64,000 nt of DNA, from positions 88,755-152,754 of the forward strand of contig JBNKHH010000087.1 of the NCBI GenBank assembly GCA_050290245.1, given 5' to 3'. The stretch comes from JBNKHH01 sp050290245 (GTDB lineage: Bacteria > Pseudomonadota > Alphaproteobacteria > Rhodobacterales > Rhodobacteraceae). The translations under genes and the position numbers were made by a program. Below are positions 16,789 to 24,707 of this stretch, in pieces. Position 1 is the first letter of the stretch. The number at the start of each line of letters is the position of its first letter. Under the pieces are notes generated by a model. The model was not told the origin of the DNA. It was given only the letters and a program-made list of their open reading frames with translations, and did not search any database.

Positions 16789-18330
16789 ATGAGCGACCTT
16801 TTCGAAGACGACACGCCCAGGTCCGGTGACAACACGCCCGAGTTTTCGGTGTCGGAAATCGCAGGCACGGTGCGCCGATTGCTTGAGAGCGAAATGGGAT
16901 GGGTGCGGGTGCGCGGCGAGGTGGGGCGCGTGGTGATCGCACGCTCGGGGCACATGTATTTCGACCTGAAGGACGACAAGTCTGTTTTGTCCTGCATGAC
17001 CTGGAAGGGACAGGTTTCGGGTCTTGACCTGATGCCCGAGGAGGGCATGGAAGTGGTTGTCGAAGGCAAGATGACCGCTAGTGGATTCTCGTCGAAATTC
17101 GGGCTGAACGTGCAGCGTATTGCCGTGGCGGGCGAGGGCGCGCTGATGGCCATGCTGGAGAAACGCAAGAAGGCCTTGGCCGCCGAGGGATTGTTCGCGC
17201 CGGAACGCAAGCAGCCGCTGCCCTACCTGCCCGAGATCATCGGGGTCGTGACCTCGCTTCAGGGCGCGGTTATCCGTGACATCCTGCACCGGCTGCGCGA
17301 CCGTTTCCCGCGCAAGGTCCTGATCTGGCCCGTTGCCGTTCAGGGCAAGGATTGCGCGCCCGAAGTTGCGCGCGCGATCGAGGGGTTCAATGCCCTGACG
17401 CCGGGGGGCGCCTTGCCCCGGCCTGATCTGTTGATCGTGGCACGCGGCGGAGGCTCGATCGAGGACCTCTGGGGGTTCAACGAGGAAATCGTTGCGCGGG
17501 CGGCGGCGGCAAGCCGTATTCCCTTGATCTCGGCCGTTGGCCACGAAACCGATACCACACTGATCGATTTCGCGTCGGACCGGCGCGCGCCGACACCCAC
17601 GGCCGCGGCCGAGATGGCGGTGCCGGTGCGGTTGGAGCTGCTTTCCTGGGTTCGCGAACAGCAGGCGCGTCTGGCGCGCGCGGCCGGGCAGGCGGTTGAG
17701 CGGCGGCGCCAGCGCCTGTCGGATCTGTCGCGCGCCCTGCCGCGGCCGGACATCCTGCTGAACGATCCGCGGCAGCGGCTGGACCGAGCCGAAGAGCGTT
17801 TTGCGGTGGCACTGGATCGCATGGTCGATCGCAAGCGCGCCGAGCTTGAACGAACGGCGGGCGGGCTGAGGGCCACGACCCTCCGGTCGCGGTTCCAGGC
17901 TGAGGCGCGGCGGGTCGGCGAGTTGAGTGCCCGTCTGCGTCCGGGGCTCGAGCGTGATGTCGCTCGAAAAAGGGAGCGGCTTGAGCGCGCGGCTTCCGGG
18001 CTGCGTCCCAGGCCGATCGAGGTGAGGGTCCGTCGGCTTGACGACGACCTGCGACGGGTTGCACCGCGCCTGCAAAACGCGATGAGCCAATGTCTGCGGA
18101 GGCTTTCCGACAGGTTGGAGGCCACCGACAGGATGCGGCGGTCGCTGGGCTACCACGCGACACTTGAGCGGGGCTATGCAGTAGTACGCAGCTCGGGGCA
18201 CGTCATCACGCGGGCGTCGTCGGCACGCGGGGCGGAAGCGCTGGAGATCGAGTTTGCCGACGGCCGGGTCGAGACCAGCCCAAAAGGAGGCGGCTCAACC
18301 GGCAGCAAGGATCAGGGCAGCCTATCCTAG
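16789..18330 (+). CDS. xseA: Exodeoxyribonuclease VII large subunit
   Basis: 513 residues. The N-terminal OB-fold for single-stranded DNA starts EFSVSEIAGTVRRLLES. The catalytic domain has PEIIGVVTSLQGAVIRDI, GGGSIEDLWGFNEE and ISAVGHETDTTLIDFASD, and a long coiled-coil region rich in Arg follows (about residues 280-420). With XseB (not in the window) it degrades single-stranded DNA in both directions. It is transcribed with the preceding small membrane protein gene. Confidence 0.95.
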   Translation: MSDLFEDDTPRSGDNTPEFSVSEIAGTVRRLLESEMGWVRVRGEVGRVVIARSGHMYFDLKDDKSVLSCMTWKGQVSGLDLMPEEGMEVVVEGKMTASGFSSKFGLNVQRIAVAGEGALMAMLEKRKKALAAEGLFAPERKQPLPYLPEIIGVVTSLQGAVIRDILHRLRDRFPRKVLIWPVAVQGKDCAPEVARAIEGFNALTPGGALPRPDLLIVARGGGSIEDLWGFNEEIVARAAAASRIPLISAVGHETDTTLIDFASDRRAPTPTAAAEMAVPVRLELLSWVREQQARLARAAGQAVERRRQRLSDLSRALPRPDILLNDPRQRLDRAEERFAVALDRMVDRKRAELERTAGGLRATTLRSRFQAEARRVGELSARLRPGLERDVARKRERLERAASGLRPRPIEVRVRRLDDDLRRVAPRLQNAMSQCLRRLSDRLEATDRMRRSLGYHATLERGYAVVRSSGHVITRASSARGAEALEIEFADGRVETSPKGGGSTGSKDQGSLS

Positions 18331-18331
18331 G

Positions 18332-18724
18332 TCAGGCCCCGACCTTTGGTCCGGGACAAATCAGCGGCTCGCTGCGCGGAGAGATGGCATAGGTTCTTTC
18401 GTTCAGCTCTTGTCGCCAGAAACGTGCAATCAACTGGCCGCCGCGGCGATAGAAATAGAAACACTGATCCTCGGCAAAGCTTTCGTAGGCAAAGCAGATC
18501 AGCGAGTCGGAGGCGTACCAATAACCGTCGAAACATTCGTCGCCTAGAAACGACCAGAGCACCCGGCGGTTCTTGTAGTAGATTTCAGCACCGTATTCGA
18601 TGCCATCCGTGGAGTACGACAGGGTCTTGCCTTCGACTTCGGCCTGGAACTCCTTCGCTGTCAGGGGGGTGTCCTGGGCGTGTGCCGGAAGGGCAAATAC
18701 CAAAGTGATGATCAACGCGCGCAT
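18332..18724 (-). CDS. Exported protein of unknown function
   Basis: 130 residues. Signal peptide MRALIITLVFALPAHA, then a compact mature part with TAKEFQAEVEGKTLSYS, GIEYGAEIYYKNRRVLW and four cysteines (GDECFDGYW, DSLICFAYE, EDQCFYFY, PLICPG) that may form two disulfides in the periplasm. Its stop lies 1 base from the convergent xseA stop, and it is divergent from ftsY. The aromatic-rich mature sequence resembles small exported proteins common in Rhodobacterales, with no known role. Confidence 0.75.
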   Translation of the reverse strand: MRALIITLVFALPAHAQDTPLTAKEFQAEVEGKTLSYSTDGIEYGAEIYYKNRRVLWSFLGDECFDGYWYASDSLICFAYESFAEDQCFYFYRRGGQLIARFWRQELNERTYAISPRSEPLICPGPKVGA

Positions 18725-18846
18725 GGCACAGTCTATGCAGGAATGAATGCCGCTGGCCAGACGGGAACTCGGGTGTGCGTCCAGCCGGGCGGATAGGTGC
18801 ATTTGCCGGGCTTCCATTCTTTGTATTGGCGGATTAGGTGAGGGGC

Positions 18847-20070
18847 ATGGCATTCTTTTCAAAACTGAAAGACCGGTTATTCAAGTCGTCGTCGAAGATC
18901 GACGAGGGGTTGGATGCGATTGTCGAGGATGGTGGCCAGGAGGAGGACCAAGGAGCGGTTGCGCCTGCGGAAGACCCTGCGCCGGTTGGACACGTCGCGC
19001 ACCCCGTCGACGAAGGTTCCCCGGTACAGGGCGATGAAGTGGCTGCACGCGCGTTCACATCGTCCGAGCCCGAGGTTGTCACCGAGAAAGCGGTTCCTGC
19101 GGTTCAGCCCGCTCCTGAACCGCAGGAACCGGCTGCGCCTGAACCACAGCAATCGGCCGCGTCCAAGCCACGGCAAGACGCCGGGTCCGGTCTGCTGGGC
19201 CGGATGTTCAAGCGGCCAGAGACAAAGACCGTTGTACGGCGCGTTCTGGACGACGACATGCTTGAGCAGATCGAGGATCTGCTGATTACTTCTGACATGG
19301 GCGTTGAAACGGCGGCGCGGGTTGCGGCCAACTTGGCCGAGGGGCGTTTCGGACGGAAGTTTTCAACCGATGAGCTAAAGGACGTCATGGCCGGCGAGAT
19401 CGCGCGGATCATGGAGCCCGTCGCGATCCCGATGCCGATCTATCCGAAGCGACCTCAGGTCGTTCTTGTCGTCGGGGTCAATGGTTCGGGCAAGACAACC
19501 ACGATTGGCAAGCTTGCCAGCCAGTTCAAGGCGGCGGGGAAGTCGGTCGTCATCGCGGCTGGCGATACCTTTCGCGCCGCCGCCGTCGAACAGCTTCAGG
19601 TCTGGGGGGAACGGGCCGGGGTGCCGGTCATGACTGCGCCCGAGGGGTCTGATCCGGCGAGCCTTGCCTTCGATGCGATGACGCGTGCCGAGGCCGAGGA
19701 GGCCGACCTGTTGATGATCGACACGGCGGGGCGACTGCAAAACCGCGCCGACTTGATGGAGGAACTGGCCAAGATTGTGCGCGTGATCCGCAAGAAGGAT
19801 CCCGAGGCGCCGCACAATACGCTGCTGGTTCTGGACGCCACGACCGGTCAGAACGCCTTGAGCCAGGTGGATATTTTCCGAAATATCGCCGATGTATCAG
19901 GCCTGGTCATGACCAAGCTGGATGGCACTGCGCGCGGTGGGGTTCTCGTTGCGCTGGCGGACCGTTTCGGCCTTCCGATCCATGCCATCGGCGTGGGCGA
20001 GCAGATCGACGACCTCGCGCCATTCGACCCGCGCGAGTTTGCGGATGCGCTGGTCGGAAACGAAAGGTGA
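18847..20070 (+). CDS. ftsY: Signal recognition particle receptor FtsY
   Basis: 407 residues. A short membrane-targeting N-terminus (FFSKLKDRLFKSSSK) is followed by an acidic, Pro/Glu/Gln-rich linker (about residues 20-115). The NG GTPase domain has VVLVVGVNGSGKTTTIGKLA, DTFRAAAVEQL, LMIDTAGRLQNRADLME and TKLDGTARGGVL. It docks ribosome-SRP complexes at the inner membrane. The ATG at 18847 is preferred over the GTG at 18838 because MAFFSKLK is the usual family start. The EamA gene follows after 43 bases. Confidence 0.95.
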   Translation: MAFFSKLKDRLFKSSSKIDEGLDAIVEDGGQEEDQGAVAPAEDPAPVGHVAHPVDEGSPVQGDEVAARAFTSSEPEVVTEKAVPAVQPAPEPQEPAAPEPQQSAASKPRQDAGSGLLGRMFKRPETKTVVRRVLDDDMLEQIEDLLITSDMGVETAARVAANLAEGRFGRKFSTDELKDVMAGEIARIMEPVAIPMPIYPKRPQVVLVVGVNGSGKTTTIGKLASQFKAAGKSVVIAAGDTFRAAAVEQLQVWGERAGVPVMTAPEGSDPASLAFDAMTRAEAEEADLLMIDTAGRLQNRADLMEELAKIVRVIRKKDPEAPHNTLLVLDATTGQNALSQVDIFRNIADVSGLVMTKLDGTARGGVLVALADRFGLPIHAIGVGEQIDDLAPFDPREFADALVGNER

Positions 20071-20113
20071 GGCCAGTTTGCGCCGCTGCCTGCGGATCTG
20101 AGATATCCCGACC

Positions 20114-21013
20114 ATGAGCGAATGGCTGATCTCGCTGGAAGGAACGGATGCGGGAAAATCCCTGGCCTTGTACCTGGCGATACAGGCCGCATTCCTGCAC
20201 GCGTTGTTCGGTGCGCTGCAAAAAGGCAAGACCGATCCATGGACATCGAGGGCCGTTATTGATGGTTGCTATGCGCTGATCGCACTGCCTTTTGCCCTGT
20301 TTGTTGTGCCTTGGCCCGCACCTGAGACATGGGGTCTTTTCGCAGCTGCCTGGGTGATCCACATCGGCTATAAGCTGGCGCAGGGCGCGGCCTATTCGGT
20401 CGGTGCCTATACGGTGGTATATCCGGTTGTCCGAGGCTCAAGCCCATTCTTTACTGTCATGGGGGCCGGTCTGTTGTTTGGCGAGGTTTTCTCGTCTGTT
20501 CAATGGGTTGGCGTAGCGACTCTAATGGCGGGTATCCTTGGGTTGGCGGTTTACAACCTGCGCCACATCGTAGTTGACCGGGCGCGGCTGCCACTGGCCC
20601 TGGGGCTGGCGTTCATGACTGGGGGACTTGTTGCCCTATACACGACTTGGGATGCCCTGGTGATCAGGGCGACCGCCGACCCGTTCACCTTTATCGCCTG
20701 GTTTTTCCTGTTTGACGGGCTGTTCATGCCGATCGGCTATCTGGTATGGAACCGCGGGCGCCTGCCGCAGCCTTTTGCACCGATCCTGAAGCTTGGGGTG
20801 ACCGGCGCGATCGTGGCCTATTTCTCTTTCGGGGGGATCATGTTGGCGACGCGACTGGACAAAGTTGGCGAAGCTGCCGTCCTGCGCGAAACCTCGGTGG
20901 TTTTTGCGGCTTTCCTGGGCTGGATAATGCTGGGCGAAAAGGTCGGGCCGCGTCGTGTTGTACTCATCGCATTGATCGCTGCAGGAGCCGTGCTGGTTGA
21001 GATGGGCGCATGA
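20114..21013 (+). CDS. EamA/DMT-family transporter
   Basis: 299 residues, about ten transmembrane helices in two EamA repeats. The first repeat includes AAYSVGAYTVVYPVVRGSSP and the second VLRETSVVFAAFLGWIMLGE, both typical of drug/metabolite transporters. The substrate cannot be told from sequence. It sits between ftsY and yciB, an order I know from related bacteria, with 42 bases to yciB. Confidence 0.85.
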   Translation: MSEWLISLEGTDAGKSLALYLAIQAAFLHALFGALQKGKTDPWTSRAVIDGCYALIALPFALFVVPWPAPETWGLFAAAWVIHIGYKLAQGAAYSVGAYTVVYPVVRGSSPFFTVMGAGLLFGEVFSSVQWVGVATLMAGILGLAVYNLRHIVVDRARLPLALGLAFMTGGLVALYTTWDALVIRATADPFTFIAWFFLFDGLFMPIGYLVWNRGRLPQPFAPILKLGVTGAIVAYFSFGGIMLATRLDKVGEAAVLRETSVVFAAFLGWIMLGEKVGPRRVVLIALIAAGAVLVEMGA

Positions 21014-21055
21014 GGTGCATAGATTGGCCGCAGGATCCAGGGACAAGGACGCAGG

Positions 21056-21661
21056 ATGACCGATAAACCTCTGAACCCGGTTGTGAAACAAGTGCTGGAA
21101 CTTGGGCCGCCGCTTTTGTTCTTCGTCGCTTATCTCTACATGAGAGACGAAGTCTATATGATTGGTGGGGTTGAATATTCCGGATTCATAGCTGCGGCAG
21201 GCCTGTTCGTTCCAATCCTTTTGGCTTCGATGGCGATCCTGTGGAATTTGACGGGAAAATTAAGCCGGATGCAGGTTTTTACCGTCGTGATGGTGGTGGT
21301 GTTCGGCGGTCTGACGGTTTGGTTCAACGACGAGCGGTTCTTCAAAATGAAGACTACGCTGGTCTATGGCCTGTTCGCCGCGATCCTTGGAATCGGCCTT
21401 TTGCAGGGGAGGTCTTATCTGGCGTGGGTCATGGCAGAGTTCCTGCCGATGATGGATGAGGGCTGGATGAAACTGACACGGCGCATGACGCTGTTTTTTG
21501 GCGCCTTGGCCATTGGAAACGAGATTGTCTGGCGCACCATGTCGGACGATGCCTGGGTCAAGATCGAGACCTTCGGTTTTCCGATCCTGATGTTCCTGTT
21601 CCTTTGGGGGCAGATCGTTGCGTTGCAGAAGTACCTGATCGAGGACGAAGAGAGCGTCTAG
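21056..21661 (+). CDS. yciB: Inner-membrane protein YciB (intracellular septation protein A family)
   Basis: 201 residues with about five or six hydrophobic helices. LELGPPLLFFVAYLYM near the N-terminus, LTVWFNDERFFKMKTTLVYG in the middle and GNEIVWRTMSDDAWV near the end are the IspZ/YciB signatures. The family is linked to cell-envelope synthesis and septation in enterobacteria; its molecular role is not settled. Its stop overlaps the convergent PilZ gene by 4 bases. Confidence 0.9.
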   Translation: MTDKPLNPVVKQVLELGPPLLFFVAYLYMRDEVYMIGGVEYSGFIAAAGLFVPILLASMAILWNLTGKLSRMQVFTVVMVVVFGGLTVWFNDERFFKMKTTLVYGLFAAILGIGLLQGRSYLAWVMAEFLPMMDEGWMKLTRRMTLFFGALAIGNEIVWRTMSDDAWVKIETFGFPILMFLFLWGQIVALQKYLIEDEESV

Positions 21662-21975
21662 CGAAAGTCGGCGAATTCGTCGTCGGCGTTTTCGAGGCGA
21701 ATCAGCGTTTCGCTATCGAGACGTTCCAGGAGATGCAGTCCGACGTGTGGCGGGACATGCCAATGAACGATCGCCGGGATGAGCGCCGTCGCAAGTTCGA
21801 CCGAAAGTGGCGTGCCAGGTATCAGGGTTTCGCCGAGGCGAATTTTCATGCCGTCATAGCTGACATCTATCACGGTGGCGGGCAGGATGCGGTCGTCGAC
21901 GTGCAACAAGACCGCGACATTGGTCTTGCGTCGGTTCGGGCTGAAACGCCGGTTGAAATTCACTGACATCATCAT
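21658..21975 (-). CDS. PilZ-domain protein
   Basis: 105 residues, essentially one PilZ domain. The second c-di-GMP motif D-x-S-x-x-G is clear (VIDVSYDGMKIRL). The first, R-x3-R, is poorly kept: NRRFSPNRRKTNVAVLL places Asn where the second Arg is expected if the register is R15-x3-N19, while alternative Arg pairs exist nearby. Ligand binding is therefore uncertain. Three ATG codons in a row (21967-21975) make the exact start ambiguous. A GGDEF protein elsewhere in the window (40378) could supply c-di-GMP. Confidence 0.8.
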   Translation of the reverse strand: MMMSVNFNRRFSPNRRKTNVAVLLHVDDRILPATVIDVSYDGMKIRLGETLIPGTPLSVELATALIPAIVHWHVPPHVGLHLLERLDSETLIRLENADDEFADFR

Positions 21976-22102
21976 GACCGGTATCCGCCGTCTTCGCCGT
22001 GTTCAGACTATGCGGCAGGCGTTAATAATTCCTGTCGCCGCTGGCTGGTGTCGTAGGCAGGAGACACTTGACCATGTTCCCGGTTGGGAGTAGCCCACGG
22101 AT

Positions 22103-22156
22103 CGTGGCGATTTGTTCACCGGATTGCGGGCCACGTTAAATATCCCGCTAAAGAGG
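22103..22156 (+). promoter_or_regulatory. SAM-II riboswitch upstream of metZ
   Basis: The H-type pseudoknot is readable. CGTGGC (22103-22108) pairs with GCCACG (22130-22135). GCGGG (22126-22130) pairs across with CCCGC (22144-22148). The conserved unpaired segments GATTTG, GGATTGC, TTAAATA and GCTAAAGAGG are present. SAM-II elements respond to S-adenosylmethionine in alphaproteobacteria and usually precede methionine genes, as here. Confidence 0.88.
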
Positions 22157-22171
22157 TCTGGGACGTATCAC

Positions 22172-22202
22172 GCCCCCGGCGCTCGTGCGGTGGGGGCTTT
22201 TT
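22172..22202 (+). terminator. Intrinsic terminator between the SAM-II riboswitch and metZ
   Basis: GCCCCC (22172-22177) pairs with GGGGGC (22192-22197), followed directly by TTTTT. It begins 16 bases after the riboswitch and ends 22 bases before the metZ ATG, so it can only act on the metZ transcript itself. This suggests that SAM binding controls termination rather than ribosome access. Confidence 0.8.
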
Positions 22203-22223
22203 GATGCGAAAGGAGGCGTCCCC

Positions 22224-23405
22224 ATGCCCAATGATTGGAAAACCCGGACCAAGCTGGTCCATGAAGGCACTCGCCGCAGCCAGTACGGCGAGGTGGCCGA
22301 GCCGATTTTCCTGACCCAGGGATTTGTCTATGACAGTGCCGAACAGGCCGCGGGCCGGTTCGAGGAGGCGGGAGAGGATGAATTCATCTATGCCCGTTAT
22401 GGCAACCCGACCGTGCGGATGTTCGAAGAGCGGATCGCCGCGCTTGAGGGGGCGGAGGATGCCTTTGCCACCGCCAGCGGAATGGCAGCGGTCAATGCGG
22501 CGCTGACCTCGATGCTGAAGGCGGGCGACCACGTGGTTTCCGCGCGGGCGCTGTTCGGGTCGTGCCTTTATATTCTTGAAGAAATTCTGACCCGCTTCGG
22601 AGTCCATGTGACCTTTGTCGACGGCAAGGACCTTGACGCCTGGCGCGCGGCTGTGCGGCCTGAAACGAAAGTGGTCTTTCTGGAAAGCATGTCGAACCCG
22701 ACGCTTGAGGTCATCGATCTGCCGAAGGTCGCCGAGATCGCCCATTCGGTTGGAGCCCTTGTCGTCGTCGACAACGTGTTTTCGACGCCCGTCTTCAGCC
22801 GTGCAATCGAGTCAGGAGCCGACGTCGTTGTCTATTCGGCGACGAAGCACATCGACGGGCAGGGCCGTGTGCTGGGCGGGGTCGTGCTGAGTACGAAGGA
22901 ATTCATCCGCAAGACCTTTGAGCCCTATCTAAAGCACACCGGCGGGGCGATGAGCCCGTTTTCCGCGTGGCTGTTGCTGAAGGGGCTGGAGACGCTGGAT
23001 TTGCGGGTGCGCGCCCAGGCCGACACCGCCCTGAAGATTGCGTCCTATTTCGAGGGCGACGACCGTCTGGCGCGGGTGATCTATCCCGGATTGGAAAGCC
23101 ATCCCGACCATGCCATCGCCATGGCACAGTTGGAAAAAGGCGGCACCGTCGTGTCACTCGACCTGGCCGGTGGGCAGGAGGCGGCATTCAAGTTCCTGAA
23201 TGCCCTGGAGATCGTCATCATTTCCAACAACCTGGGAGATGCGAAATCCATCATCACCCATCCGACCACCACCACCCACCAGCGTCTGTCGGACGAGCAG
23301 CGCGCGACCTTGGGTATCACGCCCGGTCTGGTGCGGCTTTCGGTCGGGCTGGAGGATGCCGACGACCTGATTCAGGACCTGTCGCAGGCCCTGGACGCGA
23401 TTTGA
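22224..23405 (+). CDS. metZ: O-succinylhomoserine sulfhydrylase
   Basis: 393 residues of the Cys/Met metabolism PLP family. The family core is present: LTQGFVYDSAEQAAGRFE, YARYGNPTVRMFEERIAAL, and VYSATKHIDGQGRVLGG with the PLP lysine in SATKH. The late segment SIITHPTTTTHQRL is shared with MetZ, which makes homocysteine from O-succinylhomoserine and sulfide. MetY/MetB activities cannot be excluded by eye. The ATG at 22224 has AAAGGAGG at about 22209-22216. It is controlled by the SAM-II element upstream. Confidence 0.9.
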   Translation: MPNDWKTRTKLVHEGTRRSQYGEVAEPIFLTQGFVYDSAEQAAGRFEEAGEDEFIYARYGNPTVRMFEERIAALEGAEDAFATASGMAAVNAALTSMLKAGDHVVSARALFGSCLYILEEILTRFGVHVTFVDGKDLDAWRAAVRPETKVVFLESMSNPTLEVIDLPKVAEIAHSVGALVVVDNVFSTPVFSRAIESGADVVVYSATKHIDGQGRVLGGVVLSTKEFIRKTFEPYLKHTGGAMSPFSAWLLLKGLETLDLRVRAQADTALKIASYFEGDDRLARVIYPGLESHPDHAIAMAQLEKGGTVVSLDLAGGQEAAFKFLNALEIVIISNNLGDAKSIITHPTTTTHQRLSDEQRATLGITPGLVRLSVGLEDADDLIQDLSQALDAI

Positions 23406-23896
23406 TGGAGGTTGTCGTCCGGTCATATGTCCCGGGCGATGCTGCGGGGCTTGGACGGATATTCCACCGCGCAGTGCAGGAAGGTGCGGCAAGTGCCTAT
23501 AGCGAGGGCGAGCGGGCGGCCTGGTCGCCCGAGCCGCCCGCGGGCGAGAGCTGGCAGGTACGTCTGGCAGAAGCCGTAACGGTGGTGGCTGAGCGCGACG
23601 GTGAAACCGTCGGATTCATGAGCCTGATCCCCGAGCGGCGGTATGTCGATCTGGCGTTCGTCCTGCCCGAAGCCATGGGCAAAGGCGTTGCCCCTGCACT
23701 CTACGCGGTGCTGGAGGGCCGGGCGCGTGCGGCGGGATTGACCTATCTGACGACCGAGGCCAGTTTGTTGGCCGAGCCGTTTTTCGCGCGTCAGGGCTTT
23801 CGCGTGGTTAAGCGGCAAAGGGTTTTGAGAAGGGGCGAACGGCTGCGGAACTGTGTGATGGAAAAGGCTCTTTATGTCCCGGAGTCTGCCGAGTGA
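23405..23896 (+). CDS. GNAT-family N-acetyltransferase
   Basis: 163 residues. The acetyl-CoA site region is LAFVLPEAMGKGVAPALYAVL, a GNAT motif A variant (G-K-G-V-A), and the C-terminal part is FFARQGFRVVKRQRV. The substrate is unknown. The start codon shares its A with the metZ stop (TGATG, 1-base overlap), so it is translationally coupled to metZ and likely under SAM-II control. Confidence 0.85.
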   Translation: MEVVVRSYVPGDAAGLGRIFHRAVQEGAASAYSEGERAAWSPEPPAGESWQVRLAEAVTVVAERDGETVGFMSLIPERRYVDLAFVLPEAMGKGVAPALYAVLEGRARAAGLTYLTTEASLLAEPFFARQGFRVVKRQRVLRRGERLRNCVMEKALYVPESAE

Positions 23897-24642
23897 AGCG
23901 TGCGGTTCTGTTCCAGCTGCGGCCGGAAGACGAGGCCTCGGACGGGGAGTATGCGGCCTTTCTTGAAAAGGGCGGCCTGGCGGCGGACCAGCTGGTCAGG
24001 GTTCGGCTTGACGCCGGTGCGATGCCCGACGACCTGCGGCTGGCTGATTTCGATGCTGTGATCGTGGGCGGCGGTCCGGGCTGCGTCAGTGACGATCCTG
24101 AAACACGCGATCCGATCGAGGCGCGGGCTGAGGCCGAGCTGCTGATGTTGATGCCGCAGATCGTCGATCGCGACATGCCTTTCCTTGGCTGTTGCTATGG
24201 TCTTGGGCTTCTGGCGCATTACCTGGGCGGGCAGGTGTCGAAGGAACGGTATGGCGAGCCGGTGTCGGCCGTGCCCTGCGACCTGACCGAGGCGGGCCGG
24301 GCAGATCCCCTGCTGGAAGAGCTGCCGCAGAGGTTTGACGCCCTGGTTGGCCACAAGGAGGCCGTGCAGGAACTGCCGCCGGGAGCGGTTCACCTGGTCT
24401 CGTCTCCTGACTGTCCCTATCAGATGATCCGGGTCGGGCAGAACGTTTATGCCACCCAATTCCATCCCGAGGCCGATGGCCAGGTCTTTGCCGACCGCAT
24501 CCGGATTTACCGCGACCGCGGCTACTTCCGACCCGAGGAGGCCGATGCACTGAGCGCGAAAATGCTGGCGAGCGATGTGCAGGAGCCGGTTCATATCCTG
24601 CGCCGGTTCGTTGTGCGCTATTTGCAGGGACCGCAGTCATGA
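23893..24642 (+). CDS. Class I glutamine amidotransferase-like protein
   Basis: 249 residues. GATase fold with DAVIVGGGPGCVSDD, the nucleophile elbow MPFLGCCYGLGLLAHYLGG (catalytic cysteine, C-Y-G-L), and the histidine strand NVYATQFHPEADG followed by a late acidic residue. It resembles GuaA-type amidotransferase domains standing alone. The acceptor is unknown. It starts at a GTG overlapping the GNAT stop (GTGA), so metZ, GNAT and this gene form one coupled unit. Confidence 0.85.
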   Translation: MKRAVLFQLRPEDEASDGEYAAFLEKGGLAADQLVRVRLDAGAMPDDLRLADFDAVIVGGGPGCVSDDPETRDPIEARAEAELLMLMPQIVDRDMPFLGCCYGLGLLAHYLGGQVSKERYGEPVSAVPCDLTEAGRADPLLEELPQRFDALVGHKEAVQELPPGAVHLVSSPDCPYQMIRVGQNVYATQFHPEADGQVFADRIRIYRDRGYFRPEEADALSAKMLASDVQEPVHILRRFVVRYLQGPQS

Positions 24643-24707
24643 GACAGGACCTGGTGGCAATGGCTTGTGTGGTTGACTTGGGCGCGTCCTGAGGACAAGG
24701 CTCGCGC

